Shown here: positions 46,018 through 55,311 of the stretch, one piece after another
Layout: each line of letters starts with the position of its first letter
How positions within the stretch are numbered: position 1 is the stretch's first letter
NCBI GenBank assembly: GCA_965204525.1
Contig: OZ241994.1
Span: forward strand, 4,464,001 to 4,528,000
Length of the DNA: 64,000 bases
From: Bin5 sp965204525
Lineage (GTDB): Bacteria; Chloroflexota; Anaerolineae; Caldilineales; Caldilineaceae
Direction of reading: 5' to 3'
Position numbers and translations under genes: made by a program
The notes under the pieces: generated by a model
The model's input: only the letters and a program-made list of their open reading frames with translations
Told to the model about the DNA's origin: nothing
Databases searched by the model: none

Positions 46018-46229
46018 GATCTTCTCCTAGGACACGCTGGAAGCGCCAGCTTCTGTCTGACGGGGCGCGTCTCTGATGGACCCTGGGTCCGACAAAGAGG
46101 AATCTGCTACGCGGGATCTGGCAAACTGTTAAACCGACTGTCCAAACCGAGGAACGCCCCTTTGGTCGAATTGAGGGGAGCGCCAATCTATCGGCAGGGC
46201 TAAACGGCTTAACGCCAATAGTGTTGCGT
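46018..46229 (-). other. Leader of the methyltransferase operon
   Basis: About 205 bases lie between the predicted transcript start and the methyltransferase ATG. I see no gene and no recognisable SAM or cobalamin riboswitch. The length leaves room for post-transcriptional control. AGGAGA near 46023-46028 is the ribosome site. Confidence 0.4.
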
Positions 46230-46258
46230 AGTATAGGAAATAGTATTAAATATGTCAA
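46230..46258 (-). promoter_or_regulatory. Consensus sigma-70 promoter of the methyltransferase/transport operon
   Basis: On the minus strand a perfect TTGACA (46258-46253) is 17 bases from TATACT (46235-46230). The surroundings are strongly AT-rich compared with neighbouring DNA. Transcription should start near 46223. Confidence 0.85.
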
Positions 46259-46304
46259 CAGACTGTGAATAACGCGATTCCTGTTTGACCGATGCCCTAA
46301 AATC

Positions 46305-46335
46305 AGAATGCCGCCAACTATCTTGGCGGCATTCT
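46305..46335 (-). terminator. Terminator behind the large glycosidase fusion gene
   Basis: A perfect 12-bp inverted repeat AGAATGCCGCCA/TGGCGGCATTCT with a 7-base loop is followed on the minus strand by GATTTTAGG. The plus strand has a six-T run a little further off. It lies 40 bases beyond the stop at 46375 and upstream of the next minus promoter. Confidence 0.85.
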
Positions 46336-46374
46336 ACACTCTATTTTTTGCTCAAATATCGCCAGCGGCTTTCC

Positions 46375-49300
46375 CTACTTCGGCATATCACGCAGCGCAT
46401 TGAAGACCGGCAGGTTACCCCAATTCGCATCCACAATCCCCCACTGCGCCTTCTCCGTATGATTCGCCACCACGCGGAAGTTCAGATTCCACAGGATCGC
46501 CGGGCCCACCCAGCCCCATCTCTTCATCATCTGAAAGGCCTCGACCGTCCACGCGGCCTGCTCGTTAAAGTCGTTGTCGTTCGCATATCCGTAACGCGGG
46601 TCAAAAGCCCCTCCGGCTGCCCACCCAAACTCCGTCGGCCAGATGCGTTTGTTGGCCGCGCCGTACTTGACCGCGATGTTTCGATAACCCTCCATCGTAC
46701 TCCGGAAGCTCCAGGAGTGGTGCGGGCTGTCGCACGCGCCGTTGAAACCGCTGTTGCCATGCTTCTGAATCGCCTCACAGCCCTGCTGCCACGTGTATTG
46801 AGGCGGCACGTTGTATCCGCTCGGATGCGCGCCGATGCCGTCCATGTAGCTGTTCAGCCCGGCCTGGAACATCTTCTCAAGATATTCGAAATCATCCATC
46901 GCCGCGATGCCGCCCCTGCTCTGCGGCGCCCCGTTGCTGGCCGCCGGCGTCAGCGCCCCGCTGATCACGAACATCTGTGGACACGCCTTCTTAATCTCCG
47001 TGTAGGCAGGTCTCAAGAGCGCCACATATTTGGCCGGATCCAAGGGCAGGTTGCCCCACTCATAATGCAGATTCTGCTCATTCCAGACCTCGATCGCCTT
47101 CAGGGAGGTGCCGCAATACTTCCCGGCCATCGCCCCCAGGAACCTCGCAAACGTATTCGGGTCCGCCGGAGGACCGCCGACATTCGGCTCGAATCCTCCT
47201 TCGCGCGCCCATGGCGGCGCATTCACAACGCTGAACAGCAGACTGATGCCCGCGTTATTGGCCGCATCGATGATGCCCTGCATCGAGCCCCAATCGTAAT
47301 TCCCCTGGTTATGTTCGAAGACCTTCCATTCGATCTGCTGCTTCACCCAGCCGAAGCCCATCTCGCGCGTCTTCTGCATGACCTGGCCGGCCTGGTTGTT
47401 GTGGACCATATGCGCCTGCACCCCGTAACCGAAGCCTCCGCCCCCGGCGGGCGGCGGCGCTGCCGCAACCGGCGCGGCCGGCGGGTCCGGAATATCGGTG
47501 ATCACGGCAATTGTGTTCAAAGGACCGCTGGCCGTCGTCAGTTCAGCAAACACCCAACCCTTATTGCCATTGCCAATATCGATCTGCCACCAGGTTCCTG
47601 CTTCATTCTTCCCAAAAATGAGATAGGGCTGACCGGCCTTGAGTTGGCTTACGATGGGATAGTTGGTGCCCGGCCCCTCCCGCACGTTGGTGTTCTGCGT
47701 GCTGACCAGCCTTGAGGTTTCGGGCGTGGGCGTCGGCACCGGCGTGGCGGTTGCAACCGGCGTCGGCGTCGCCAGGCTCATCGCCACCGTGTTCTGCGGA
47801 CTGGCCGCCTGCATGCTCCCCAGATTTGATATCTGCACAACCTGGGCCTCAACATGAATGTCACCCTCGCCGGCAGGCGCCATGAAGGTATATACCGGAT
47901 TCTCGATCGGGACCGTTACCTCCTCCATCACGTCGCCGTCAGGGTGGAATATCCTGTAGGACACCTTCAACATCGCCGGCGCCGTATTCACGCCCCCTCC
48001 CGTCTGGAACTGGCGCGCGACCTCCCACAAGGCCGGGTCCACGTCCCCGGAATCCGCATCACGCACCATCACTTGGGTCACTTCATAGCGCTCCAGCAGG
48101 TTCAGCTTGCGGGCAAAGCTGCTGCTGTTCTCGATCGTAACCGTCCGCTCCATCTGCTGGTCGTCCGTGTACGCGTACACATAAGCGCCTATCGCGTCAT
48201 CCCAGGTCAACGGACGAGTGATACGCGGGTTGACCGCTGCAACCTCGACATCTGCGCCGGGAACGATCACGCCATCTTCTCCGCTCAGGCGGATCTGAGC
48301 CACCAACGGTTGCAGAGATTGTTGAAAGCCTTTCAGCCACAGCTGGTTCCCGCTCCGTTCCACCGACACGCCCGGCAGCTCCACCTGCACCTTGCTCCGG
48401 TCAATCTGGTCTGTCGCGAAGGCCAGCAGGGCTCCCATCTGCCCGCCCAACTGATACGCCGCGGGGTCAGCCGGTCCTGGAATCAGAACGCGATCCGCGA
48501 CGCTGCCCAGCGCCTTCCAATCGTAGCCGCGTGTGTTCCACGCAACCGCGGAGAGCTGCTGCGGCCACTCCACCCGCACGGCCAGCCAGCGATTCATATC
48601 GGGCGCGTGCAATCGCTCCGCCAACTGTTCGATGAAGTGGGTAAACTCTGCTTCTCCAGCCGGTATCGTGTCCAGGCCCCGGTAGTCGATGATGACACCG
48701 GGGTAACTGTACTGGGTCAGGAGATTCGCGATCGCGGTAAGTTGGTTCTGCAGCTGGCCCGGTTCCACCAGCATATTGTGGAGCAGGTCACTGCGCGGCG
48801 CCGCGCCGCCCTGCCAGTTGCGTAGCACCGGCACAATCGCATAGTTGCCGGCAGGAGGATTGGTGCGCACAATATCCAGCGCCCCGTCCCCCCGCAAGTA
48901 ATAGCCGCCCACCGCAAGTGTCGTTATCGCCGCATTCGCCAGGCTGGCCGGAGGCTGCTCGCCTACCCCAATGTTGGTCCCCACCCGCGCCGGCGGCGCG
49001 CTGGTCTGCATCACGATAAAATTGGATGGCGGCGGACCGCCCAGGTGGGCTTCAATCTTGTCTTCCACTGCCAACACAGCGCTGGGCACAAACTCCCAAC
49101 TGTCCCCATCCCAGCTGTACAGTTCCAGCGTTTCGTATGGCTGGCTGTCGTTGGGAATCGGGATCTGCACGATGCTCTGCTCCAGGCGTCCTCCCTGCAC
49201 CTCCACCTGGTAGATCGGGCTCTTGGCTTCCAGACCCGCGGCGGCCAGCGCATTCAGCGCGGTCAGCCACGCCTCTCCCGCATTCCCGTTTAGAAACTCT

Positions 49301-49593
49301 GCACGCGGAATGCTGTCAAGGCTGACTCGAAATGACTCAACTACACCTTCCGGAGGAAAAACGATCCTCATCCCGTCCGGCTCCGTGAGTGAACCGCCGT
49401 TCCTGTCAATTGCCGTTGCGGAAAGGCCCTGGATGCGCTCAAGCAAACTGATCGGCGGCAAAAGCAGCGCCGCGATGATCAGGGCGGGAATCAGGACAAG
49501 CGAAAGAATGGCCGTTGCAAACCTCCGCAGCCCGGAGGCCGGTCTCGTTTCAGGGCGGAGCGGCTCATCATATTCGAAAGAAGACCTTCCCAT
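46375..49593 (-). CDS. Membrane-anchored GH18-like / SH3 / clan-A glycosidase fusion
   Basis: This 1072-residue protein has an N-terminal membrane helix (about residues 26-48), then a beta-rich region with ELYSWDGDSWEFVPS. A GH18-like barrel region follows (about 220-420, YPGVIIDYRGLD; no clear catalytic Glu), then beta domains, a Thr/Pro linker (about 610-630), a bacterial SH3 type 3 domain (about 630-690, NVREGPGTNYPIVSQL) and a Gly/Pro linker. The C-terminal clan-A glycoside hydrolase domain (about 725-1070) has the acid/base Glu839 (EVWNEQN) and nucleophile Glu988 (WPTEFGW). The last domain resembles the protein at 23731-24909. It is probably an extracellular cell-wall or polysaccharide-acting enzyme. 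GGAGG precedes the ATG; the gene is monocistronic. Confidence 0.82.
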   Translation of the reverse strand: MGRSSFEYDEPLRPETRPASGLRRFATAILSLVLIPALIIAALLLPPISLLERIQGLSATAIDRNGGSLTEPDGMRIVFPPEGVVESFRVSLDSIPRAEFLNGNAGEAWLTALNALAAAGLEAKSPIYQVEVQGGRLEQSIVQIPIPNDSQPYETLELYSWDGDSWEFVPSAVLAVEDKIEAHLGGPPPSNFIVMQTSAPPARVGTNIGVGEQPPASLANAAITTLAVGGYYLRGDGALDIVRTNPPAGNYAIVPVLRNWQGGAAPRSDLLHNMLVEPGQLQNQLTAIANLLTQYSYPGVIIDYRGLDTIPAGEAEFTHFIEQLAERLHAPDMNRWLAVRVEWPQQLSAVAWNTRGYDWKALGSVADRVLIPGPADPAAYQLGGQMGALLAFATDQIDRSKVQVELPGVSVERSGNQLWLKGFQQSLQPLVAQIRLSGEDGVIVPGADVEVAAVNPRITRPLTWDDAIGAYVYAYTDDQQMERTVTIENSSSFARKLNLLERYEVTQVMVRDADSGDVDPALWEVARQFQTGGGVNTAPAMLKVSYRIFHPDGDVMEEVTVPIENPVYTFMAPAGEGDIHVEAQVVQISNLGSMQAASPQNTVAMSLATPTPVATATPVPTPTPETSRLVSTQNTNVREGPGTNYPIVSQLKAGQPYLIFGKNEAGTWWQIDIGNGNKGWVFAELTTASGPLNTIAVITDIPDPPAAPVAAAPPPAGGGGFGYGVQAHMVHNNQAGQVMQKTREMGFGWVKQQIEWKVFEHNQGNYDWGSMQGIIDAANNAGISLLFSVVNAPPWAREGGFEPNVGGPPADPNTFARFLGAMAGKYCGTSLKAIEVWNEQNLHYEWGNLPLDPAKYVALLRPAYTEIKKACPQMFVISGALTPAASNGAPQSRGGIAAMDDFEYLEKMFQAGLNSYMDGIGAHPSGYNVPPQYTWQQGCEAIQKHGNSGFNGACDSPHHSWSFRSTMEGYRNIAVKYGAANKRIWPTEFGWAAGGAFDPRYGYANDNDFNEQAAWTVEAFQMMKRWGWVGPAILWNLNFRVVANHTEKAQWGIVDANWGNLPVFNALRDMPK

Positions 49594-49963
49594 TTACCTT
49601 TTCCTCCATTCCGCGCCGCTTTCGGGCAGGGGCGCATTGAACGTGAATCCTCTGTACTGGCATGTGCCCATTTTCAGCGGTCGCTTCGCCTCCATATGCC
49701 GAAGTGACCAGGCATCTGTCAATTTACTGCTCTTTGCGGCACGCTGTTGAGTCCGGGGAATCTGTCTGTGTCGCCCGTTGCCGCGTCACCGGGCTGCCGC
49801 GAACCGGCAGCAGGAGAACCCGGCCATTGCGCTGTCGCGCCTGACGCAGAAGTTCTGCAACCGGGCAAGGGGTGCACCGACCTGCCTGGCGCACGCAGTC
49901 CACTAACTATCTTAGCACAGGCAAAAAACTGAACAAAAACAGCTGCATTTCACAAGATATCGA
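49594..49963. other. Divergent intergenic region between the glycosidase fusion and proB
   Basis: Most of this stretch shows no gene. GGAGGAAAAGG next to 49593 is the ribosome site of the minus gene. A run rich in A (49918-49940) precedes the proB promoter. I find no tRNA or known RNA motif. Confidence 0.45.
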
Positions 49964-49993
49964 TTGCCGGATCCTTCTTCACTGCATTATACT
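49964..49993 (+). promoter_or_regulatory. Candidate promoter of proBA
   Basis: TTGCCG (49964-49969) and TATACT (49988-49993) are separated by 18 bases, with A-rich sequence just upstream. The leader to proB is about 80 bases. The layout is very similar to the atp operon promoter. Confidence 0.5.
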
Positions 49994-50080
49994 GTTAGCG
50001 CCATCGTGGTGGCCTGTAATTGCCCACTGGCAAACTTGCAACCGGTGGACAGTTTCCCTCTTTCCGGTGGGACGGGAAGT

Positions 50081-51184
50081 ATGTATCACAAAATCGTCGT
50101 CAAGTTGGGCACAGGTGTACTGACCAAGGGCACCCGTTTCCTCAACCAACCCCAGATGGTGGAGTTGACCCGCCAGATCGCGTCGCTTCACCATCAGAAT
50201 AAGGAGTTGATCGTCTGCTCCTCCGGTGCGCAAGCCGCCGGCCGGGCCCGCCTGCGCTTCCCCGACCTGCCTGATACGCTTTCCAGCCGCCAGATGCTGG
50301 CCGCCGTGGGCCAGAGCCGGCTGATGCTCATGTGGGAGAGGTTCTTCGAAATCTATGGCATCCATGTCGGGCAGATTCTGCTGACGAGGGCGGACACGGA
50401 AAACCGCCAGCGGTTTCTCAACGCCCGCGACACATTCAGCGCCCTGCTCAAGCACCAGATCGTTCCGATCGTCAACGAAAACGACGCCGTCGTTGTCGAA
50501 GAGATCAAGGTCGGAGACAATGACAATCTCTCCGCGCTGGTGGCCGTGCTGACCGACGCCGACCTGCTGCTGATGTTGACCGACCAGGAGGGCCTCTTTA
50601 CGGCCGACCCGCGCACCGACCCGGACGCACAACTGATTCCTGAAGTCCAGACGATCGACGACTCCCTGCGCGCTCTCGCCGGCAACACACACTCCACCCT
50701 GGGGATTGGCGGCATGAGCACCAAACTTCAGGCTGCGGACATCGCCTGCCGCGCCGGCACCGACGTAGTAATCGCCGACGGCAACGCGCCCGATGTGATC
50801 TTGCGCACGGTCTCCGGTGAGCAAGTGGGAACCCGCTTCCCTGCACAGGAAGCGCCGTTGGAAAATCGCAAACGCTGGATCCTGGCCGGCCCGGCGCCCT
50901 CGGGCCGCCTCCTGGTCGATGCCGGCGCGGCCAAAGCCCTGCGCCATCACGGCCACAGCCTGCTTCCCGTCGGGATAACGACCGTTGAGGGCGAGTTCGA
51001 GCGCGGCGACGCCGTCTATGTGAAAGAAAAAGACGGGCCGGATCTGGCGCGCGGCATCACCCGCTACAGTAGCGCTGACCTGAAACGAATTCGCGGCTGC
51101 CAGTCGCACGAGATAAGCGAACGGCTCGGCTATGGCTACGGGCCGGTCGCGCTCCACCGCAATGATATGATCCTTTTGGAGTAA
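50081..51184 (+). CDS. proB: Glutamate 5-kinase
   Basis: This 367-residue enzyme phosphorylates glutamate in the first step of proline synthesis. It has the amino-acid kinase domain (about residues 1-260: VVKLGTGVLTKG, ENDAVVVEEIKVGDNDNLSALVA, LTDQEGLFTADPR, GGMSTKLQAA) and a C-terminal PUA domain (about 280-360, GRLLVDAGAAKAL...GDAVYVKEKDG). The start at 50081 is where family similarity begins; only a weak GGGA site precedes it. proA follows after 16 bases. Confidence 0.95.
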   Translation: MYHKIVVKLGTGVLTKGTRFLNQPQMVELTRQIASLHHQNKELIVCSSGAQAAGRARLRFPDLPDTLSSRQMLAAVGQSRLMLMWERFFEIYGIHVGQILLTRADTENRQRFLNARDTFSALLKHQIVPIVNENDAVVVEEIKVGDNDNLSALVAVLTDADLLLMLTDQEGLFTADPRTDPDAQLIPEVQTIDDSLRALAGNTHSTLGIGGMSTKLQAADIACRAGTDVVIADGNAPDVILRTVSGEQVGTRFPAQEAPLENRKRWILAGPAPSGRLLVDAGAAKALRHHGHSLLPVGITTVEGEFERGDAVYVKEKDGPDLARGITRYSSADLKRIRGCQSHEISERLGYGYGPVALHRNDMILLE

Positions 51185-51200
51185 ACCTGGGAGGCGATCG

Positions 51201-52547
51201 ATGACCGTAGCTGTCAAGAAACCAGGCGCGAGCGAACAAACTGCAGCTCAACTTTCCCAAAATAAGACTTCTCAGCCCGGGGCGCAGCCGGTTGACCTGG
51301 AGGCGATGGGAAAGGCCGCGCGGCAGGCGAGCCGCAGACTGGCCGGGCTGTCATCAACGCGCAAAAATGAAGCCCTTCACGCCATCGCCGACGCCTTGGA
51401 AGCACGCAGCGCCGAGGTCCTGGCCCAGAACGAACTGGACATCGCCGACGGCCGCGCCAGCGGTCTCAGCGACGCCCTGCTCGACCGCCTGCTCCTGACA
51501 CCCGACCGGATACGCGGTCTGGCCGAAGACACGCGCAAGGTGGCCGCCCTGCCCGACCCGGTCGGCGCCGAGCTTGAAAGCCGCCTTCTGCCCAACGGGC
51601 TGCGCCTCAGCCGTCGGCGCATTCCCATCGGCGTCCTCGGCGTCATCTACGAGGCCCGCCCCAACACGACCATCGATATCGCCGTCCTCAGCCTGAAGAC
51701 CGGCAACGCCGTCATCCTGCGCGGCGGCAAAGAGACGCTGCGCAGCAACCTGGCGCTCGTCTCCGTAATTGCCGGCGCGTTGCAAGCCCAGGGCCTGCCC
51801 GGCGAGGCCATCCAATACATCGGCAACCCCGATAGAGCCCTGGTCTCCCAGTTCCTGCGCATGGACGACTACGTCGATATGCTCATCCCCCGCGGCGGCA
51901 ACAGTCTGCACCGCCTCTGCCGCGACCAGAGCACCATCCCCGTCATCACCGGCGGCATCGGCATCTGCCACTACTACGTCGATATCAGCGCCGATCAGGA
52001 ACGCGGCATGGACGTCATCGTCAACGCCCGCACGCAACGCCCCTCCGTCTGCAACGCCCTCGATACGCTCCTCGTCAACCGCCAGATCGCGCCCGACTTT
52101 CTGCCCAAACTGGCGCAGCGCATGGCCGAGTGCGGCGTCGAAATCCGCGCGACGCCCGACGCCATGCCATTTCTCACAGACCAAGGGGCAACCGTCATCC
52201 CCGCCGGGCCCGACGACTGGGACACTGAATGGATGACGCTGATCCTCGGCGTCAAACTGGTGGACTCGCTTGACGAGGCCATCGACCACATTCAGGAGCA
52301 CAGCCAGGACCACTCCGACGGCATCCTCACCCAGGACTGGAACAACGCCCAGCGCTTCGTCGATGCCGTCAACTCATCAGCCGTCTTCGTCAACGCCAGC
52401 ACACGCTTCAACGACGGCGGCCAGTTCGGCCTCGGCGCCGAGGTCGCCATCAGCACGCAGAAGCTCCACGCCCGCGGTCCGATGGGGCTGGAAGAGCTGA
52501 CCACCTACAAGTGGATTGTCCTGGGCGATATGCACGTGCGGGAGTAG
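51201..52547 (+). CDS. proA: Gamma-glutamyl phosphate reductase
   Basis: This 448-residue NADPH-dependent reductase makes glutamate semialdehyde, the second step of proline synthesis. The catalytic Cys284 lies in RPSVCNALDTLLV; GVIYEARPNTTIDIAVL and RGGKETLRSN form the cofactor region, and FNDGGQFGLGAEVAISTQKLHARGPMGL closes the protein. An N-terminal extension of about 30 residues (SEQTAAQLSQNKTSQPG) is low-complexity and may be dispensable. It is co-transcribed with proB. Confidence 0.96.
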   Translation: MTVAVKKPGASEQTAAQLSQNKTSQPGAQPVDLEAMGKAARQASRRLAGLSSTRKNEALHAIADALEARSAEVLAQNELDIADGRASGLSDALLDRLLLTPDRIRGLAEDTRKVAALPDPVGAELESRLLPNGLRLSRRRIPIGVLGVIYEARPNTTIDIAVLSLKTGNAVILRGGKETLRSNLALVSVIAGALQAQGLPGEAIQYIGNPDRALVSQFLRMDDYVDMLIPRGGNSLHRLCRDQSTIPVITGGIGICHYYVDISADQERGMDVIVNARTQRPSVCNALDTLLVNRQIAPDFLPKLAQRMAECGVEIRATPDAMPFLTDQGATVIPAGPDDWDTEWMTLILGVKLVDSLDEAIDHIQEHSQDHSDGILTQDWNNAQRFVDAVNSSAVFVNASTRFNDGGQFGLGAEVAISTQKLHARGPMGLEELTTYKWIVLGDMHVRE

Positions 52548-52568
52548 CTTTCAGGCGATCATTCTTTC

Positions 52569-52593
52569 GACCGGGGCCGCGCGGCCCCCGGTC
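52569..52593. terminator. GC-rich hairpin between proA and the FGGY kinase gene
   Basis: GACCGGGGCC/GGCCCCCGGTC form a ten-pair stem with one bulged C and a GCGC loop, in the 53-base gap between convergent genes. Only short T-runs flank it. It could end transcripts from both sides. Confidence 0.55.
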
Positions 52594-52600
52594 TTCCCTG

Positions 52601-54043
52601 CTACGGCTCGACTGCGTCCGCGTAGTCCAGCAGCGCAGCCGCGGCCGTCTCCAGATCCCCGAAGATACCCAAGCCGACTGACGCCGCCACCGCCGCACCG
52701 ACCGCCGCCTCTTCCGTGTGACTTGGAATCAGCAGCCTCTTCCTGAAACGACGCGCCAGAATCCTCGCCAGCAGCCGGTTCTGACGAACGCCATTGCCCG
52801 CGCCCACCAGCAGCGGCGGTGTACCCACAACCGGCTTCATCTGTTCGAAAAAGGCGAAAAAGCCGTCTGCCATCCCCTCGAGCAGGGCGCGCGCGAAATG
52901 GGCGGGCGTGAAATTGTCCGGTGACAGCCCGCTGAAAGAGGCGCGCAGCCCCGGGTCGGTGCGGCTGCCGGTAAAGAACGGCTCACAGCGCAGCCCGTCG
53001 CTCCCGGCCGGGACCGTCGTCGCCAGCTCCGTCATCCGTTCGTAAAGGTCGTCTGGCAATTCTGCTTCCAGAAGTTGCGCGCCAACCTGCTGAAAGAATC
53101 CCTGCAAGTAGGCATAGGAACGGCCCCCGAACAACCCTCCCCCGATCAGCAGATACTGCCCGTTTGGGAAAGGGCGGTTCTCCAACCCGGGGATGAAATG
53201 AAACTCGTCAGTGCGGGCAGAAATCTGGCCGCCAGTCCCTACATTCAGGAGCAGACTGCGGCCCGGCTCTGGCGCGCTGCCGATGAAACTGGCCTGGTTG
53301 TCCCCCAGCGCAACCGTCACCGGCGTGCCCGGCGCCAAACCGACAGCTTCAGCCAGCTCGCGTCGCAGGCCCCCCACCAAATCCCCGGCGTTCCCGACAG
53401 GCGGGAAGAGTCCCGCCGGCAGCGCCAACCGCTCCAACAGTGTCGTATCCCAACAGTTCGCCCGGATGTCGAAGATCCCGGAACTGCCCGCCAGCGTCGG
53501 CTCACAGACGACAGTCGCGCCGGTCAGGAACGACACCACCGCATCCGGAACGAAGCAGGCCGTCACCGGGGGATCGGGCAGAGCCTCCTGCAAATTGAGC
53601 CAGTAGAGGCTGGGCCCAAGGAAACCCGCCGCTGGCAGGCAACCGGTATTGCGAAAGCCTTCACGCCCTCCCGCGGCAGCGATGAACCTGCCCAGCACCG
53701 GCCTGTCAGAACCGGGCAGCGGCTCCTGCACCCGCAAGTCCTGCCACGTAATCGCGGGCCCGGCCGGAGAAGCATCCGGCCTGATCAGGGCGACCCCATG
53801 CTGCTGGCCCGTAACACCGATCCCTTGAATGGCGGTCGGGGCCAAATCTGCCTGCGCCACCAATTTCGCCAGGCACTGCACCGTCAGCTCGTACAGTCGC
53901 GACAGGTCCAGCTCAGCCCGCCCGGGTCCGGGAGACGAACCAGCGTGATTGGCAACCGTCCGGTGGGCCGCCTGCCTGCCGCTCTCCGGGTCCAGCACGA
54001 CCGCGCTCAATGAAGTCGTGCCAATATCGAGTCCGATGAGCAT
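52601..54043 (-). CDS. FGGY-family carbohydrate kinase (sedoheptulokinase/xylulokinase-like)
   Basis: This 480-residue sugar kinase has two actin-like domains: the phosphate-1 loop LIGLDIGTTSLSAVVLD, GIGVTGQQHGVALI, the catalytic-base region PDAVVSFLTGA, VALGDNQASFIGSAPE and a C-terminal LLVGAGNGVRQNRLLARI adenosine motif. The start at 54043 follows GGGAG. Within the family it looks closest to sedoheptulokinase or xylulokinase-type members, but the sugar cannot be assigned. It stands alone on the minus strand, divergent from the dioxygenase pair. Confidence 0.85.
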   Translation of the reverse strand: MLIGLDIGTTSLSAVVLDPESGRQAAHRTVANHAGSSPGPGRAELDLSRLYELTVQCLAKLVAQADLAPTAIQGIGVTGQQHGVALIRPDASPAGPAITWQDLRVQEPLPGSDRPVLGRFIAAAGGREGFRNTGCLPAAGFLGPSLYWLNLQEALPDPPVTACFVPDAVVSFLTGATVVCEPTLAGSSGIFDIRANCWDTTLLERLALPAGLFPPVGNAGDLVGGLRRELAEAVGLAPGTPVTVALGDNQASFIGSAPEPGRSLLLNVGTGGQISARTDEFHFIPGLENRPFPNGQYLLIGGGLFGGRSYAYLQGFFQQVGAQLLEAELPDDLYERMTELATTVPAGSDGLRCEPFFTGSRTDPGLRASFSGLSPDNFTPAHFARALLEGMADGFFAFFEQMKPVVGTPPLLVGAGNGVRQNRLLARILARRFRKRLLIPSHTEEAAVGAAVAASVGLGIFGDLETAAAALLDYADAVEP

Positions 54044-54296
54044 AACGATCTCCCTTCGAAAATTCACTGAGAACACACTGGAATTGTATCCCAAAAAGCA
54101 GTCCGGGAGTACACGTGCATCTCAGTGTCAGTATGCAAAGACCCCCGTCTTTCTGTTACAATAGTGTCGCGCTAAAAGAACGGCGCGTCGTACTTCTGTA
54201 CCCTGTACCTAATCAAGCCAGGGAAAGAACGGCGACATTCCGAAATCGCAGTTCTTGCTTGAACTTCATGCTACACGACCCACGGGAGGCATGATG

Positions 54297-55142
54297 ATGA
54301 CGACCACAACCACTGCCCAGGAAAAACGCACCCAGCTAATTGAAGACGGCTACTGCGTCTTCGAGCAGGTGCTGTCTCCCGAAATGCTGGCCCGCGTGCG
54401 CGCCGCCAGCGACGGCCTCATTGAAGCCCAGTCTGCCGAGCACTTCGAGGAGCAGAAATCCACCGGCAGCATGATCAGCGTCTACGATGATCCCTTCTTC
54501 GCCGAACTGGTCGCCTATCAACCGGCCCTGGACGCGCTGACCTCCCTGGGCTACCCAACGCCGCGCTGGTCATCCGGCTTCGTCATCAGCAAGCCCGGCC
54601 ACTCGCCGCCCCTCTTCTGGCATCAGGACTGGTGGGGATGGAACGATCCCGTCAGCTACACCGACGTACCGATGCAGCTCTTCCTGATGTACTACCTTGT
54701 AGACACGCGCATCGAGAACGGCTGCCTGCGGGTCATCTCCGGTTCCCATCGCAAGCGCCACCGCATGCACGACGCCGTGCCCACGGCCCATACCGATGAA
54801 CTGCGCCGCGCCACCGACCCCAACCATCCTGCCTATCAACCGATGCCGGAGGATAAGGCTGTGCCCGTGCGCGCCGGCGATCTGGTGATCGGTGACTCCC
54901 GGCTGCTCCACGGCTCCTACGCCAACCAGACCGATGAGCGGCGCACAGTCATTACGATCTGGTACCATCCCAATTTCGACATCTCCTCGCCCCGCATCCA
55001 GTCCAATCTGAGCCGTACCCAGACACGGGTAGTCGACTGGCCGCCGCAGGCGCAGAAACTCGTTCAGAGGCTTGTTCCCACCTATGAGGGTGACGAAGAG
55101 CCGCTGGAATGGAACCGCGTACCGGGACCTGAACTGAAATGA
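54297..55142 (+). CDS. Phytanoyl-CoA dioxygenase family protein, copy 1
   Basis: This 281-residue Fe(II)/2-oxoglutarate-dependent oxygenase has the iron triad His109-x-Asp111 (FWHQDWW) and His205 (LLHGSY), with the 2-oxoglutarate-binding Arg probably in the DERRTVIT segment. The start is one of three successive ATG codons (54291, 54294, 54297); 54297 has the best distance from GGGAGG. Family members hydroxylate fatty acyl-CoA, halogenated or small natural compounds, so the substrate is open. A highly similar paralogue of the same length follows at 55312, and an aldehyde dehydrogenase after that. Confidence 0.88.
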   Translation: MTTTTTAQEKRTQLIEDGYCVFEQVLSPEMLARVRAASDGLIEAQSAEHFEEQKSTGSMISVYDDPFFAELVAYQPALDALTSLGYPTPRWSSGFVISKPGHSPPLFWHQDWWGWNDPVSYTDVPMQLFLMYYLVDTRIENGCLRVISGSHRKRHRMHDAVPTAHTDELRRATDPNHPAYQPMPEDKAVPVRAGDLVIGDSRLLHGSYANQTDERRTVITIWYHPNFDISSPRIQSNLSRTQTRVVDWPPQAQKLVQRLVPTYEGDEEPLEWNRVPGPELK

Positions 55143-55311
55143 AAACCGTGGACGCTTGACGGGATGCGATCATCTCTTTTTCCCCTGTCCATTCTGCAAT
55201 GTCGAAAAAGTGGACTTTGCAAAGGGGCGAGTGGCCCAGGGTAACGAACTCACAGTCGCATTTCCATTCTTTCTTGTGATTCATGCTACACTTCGCAGGG
55301 GAGGCATGTTA

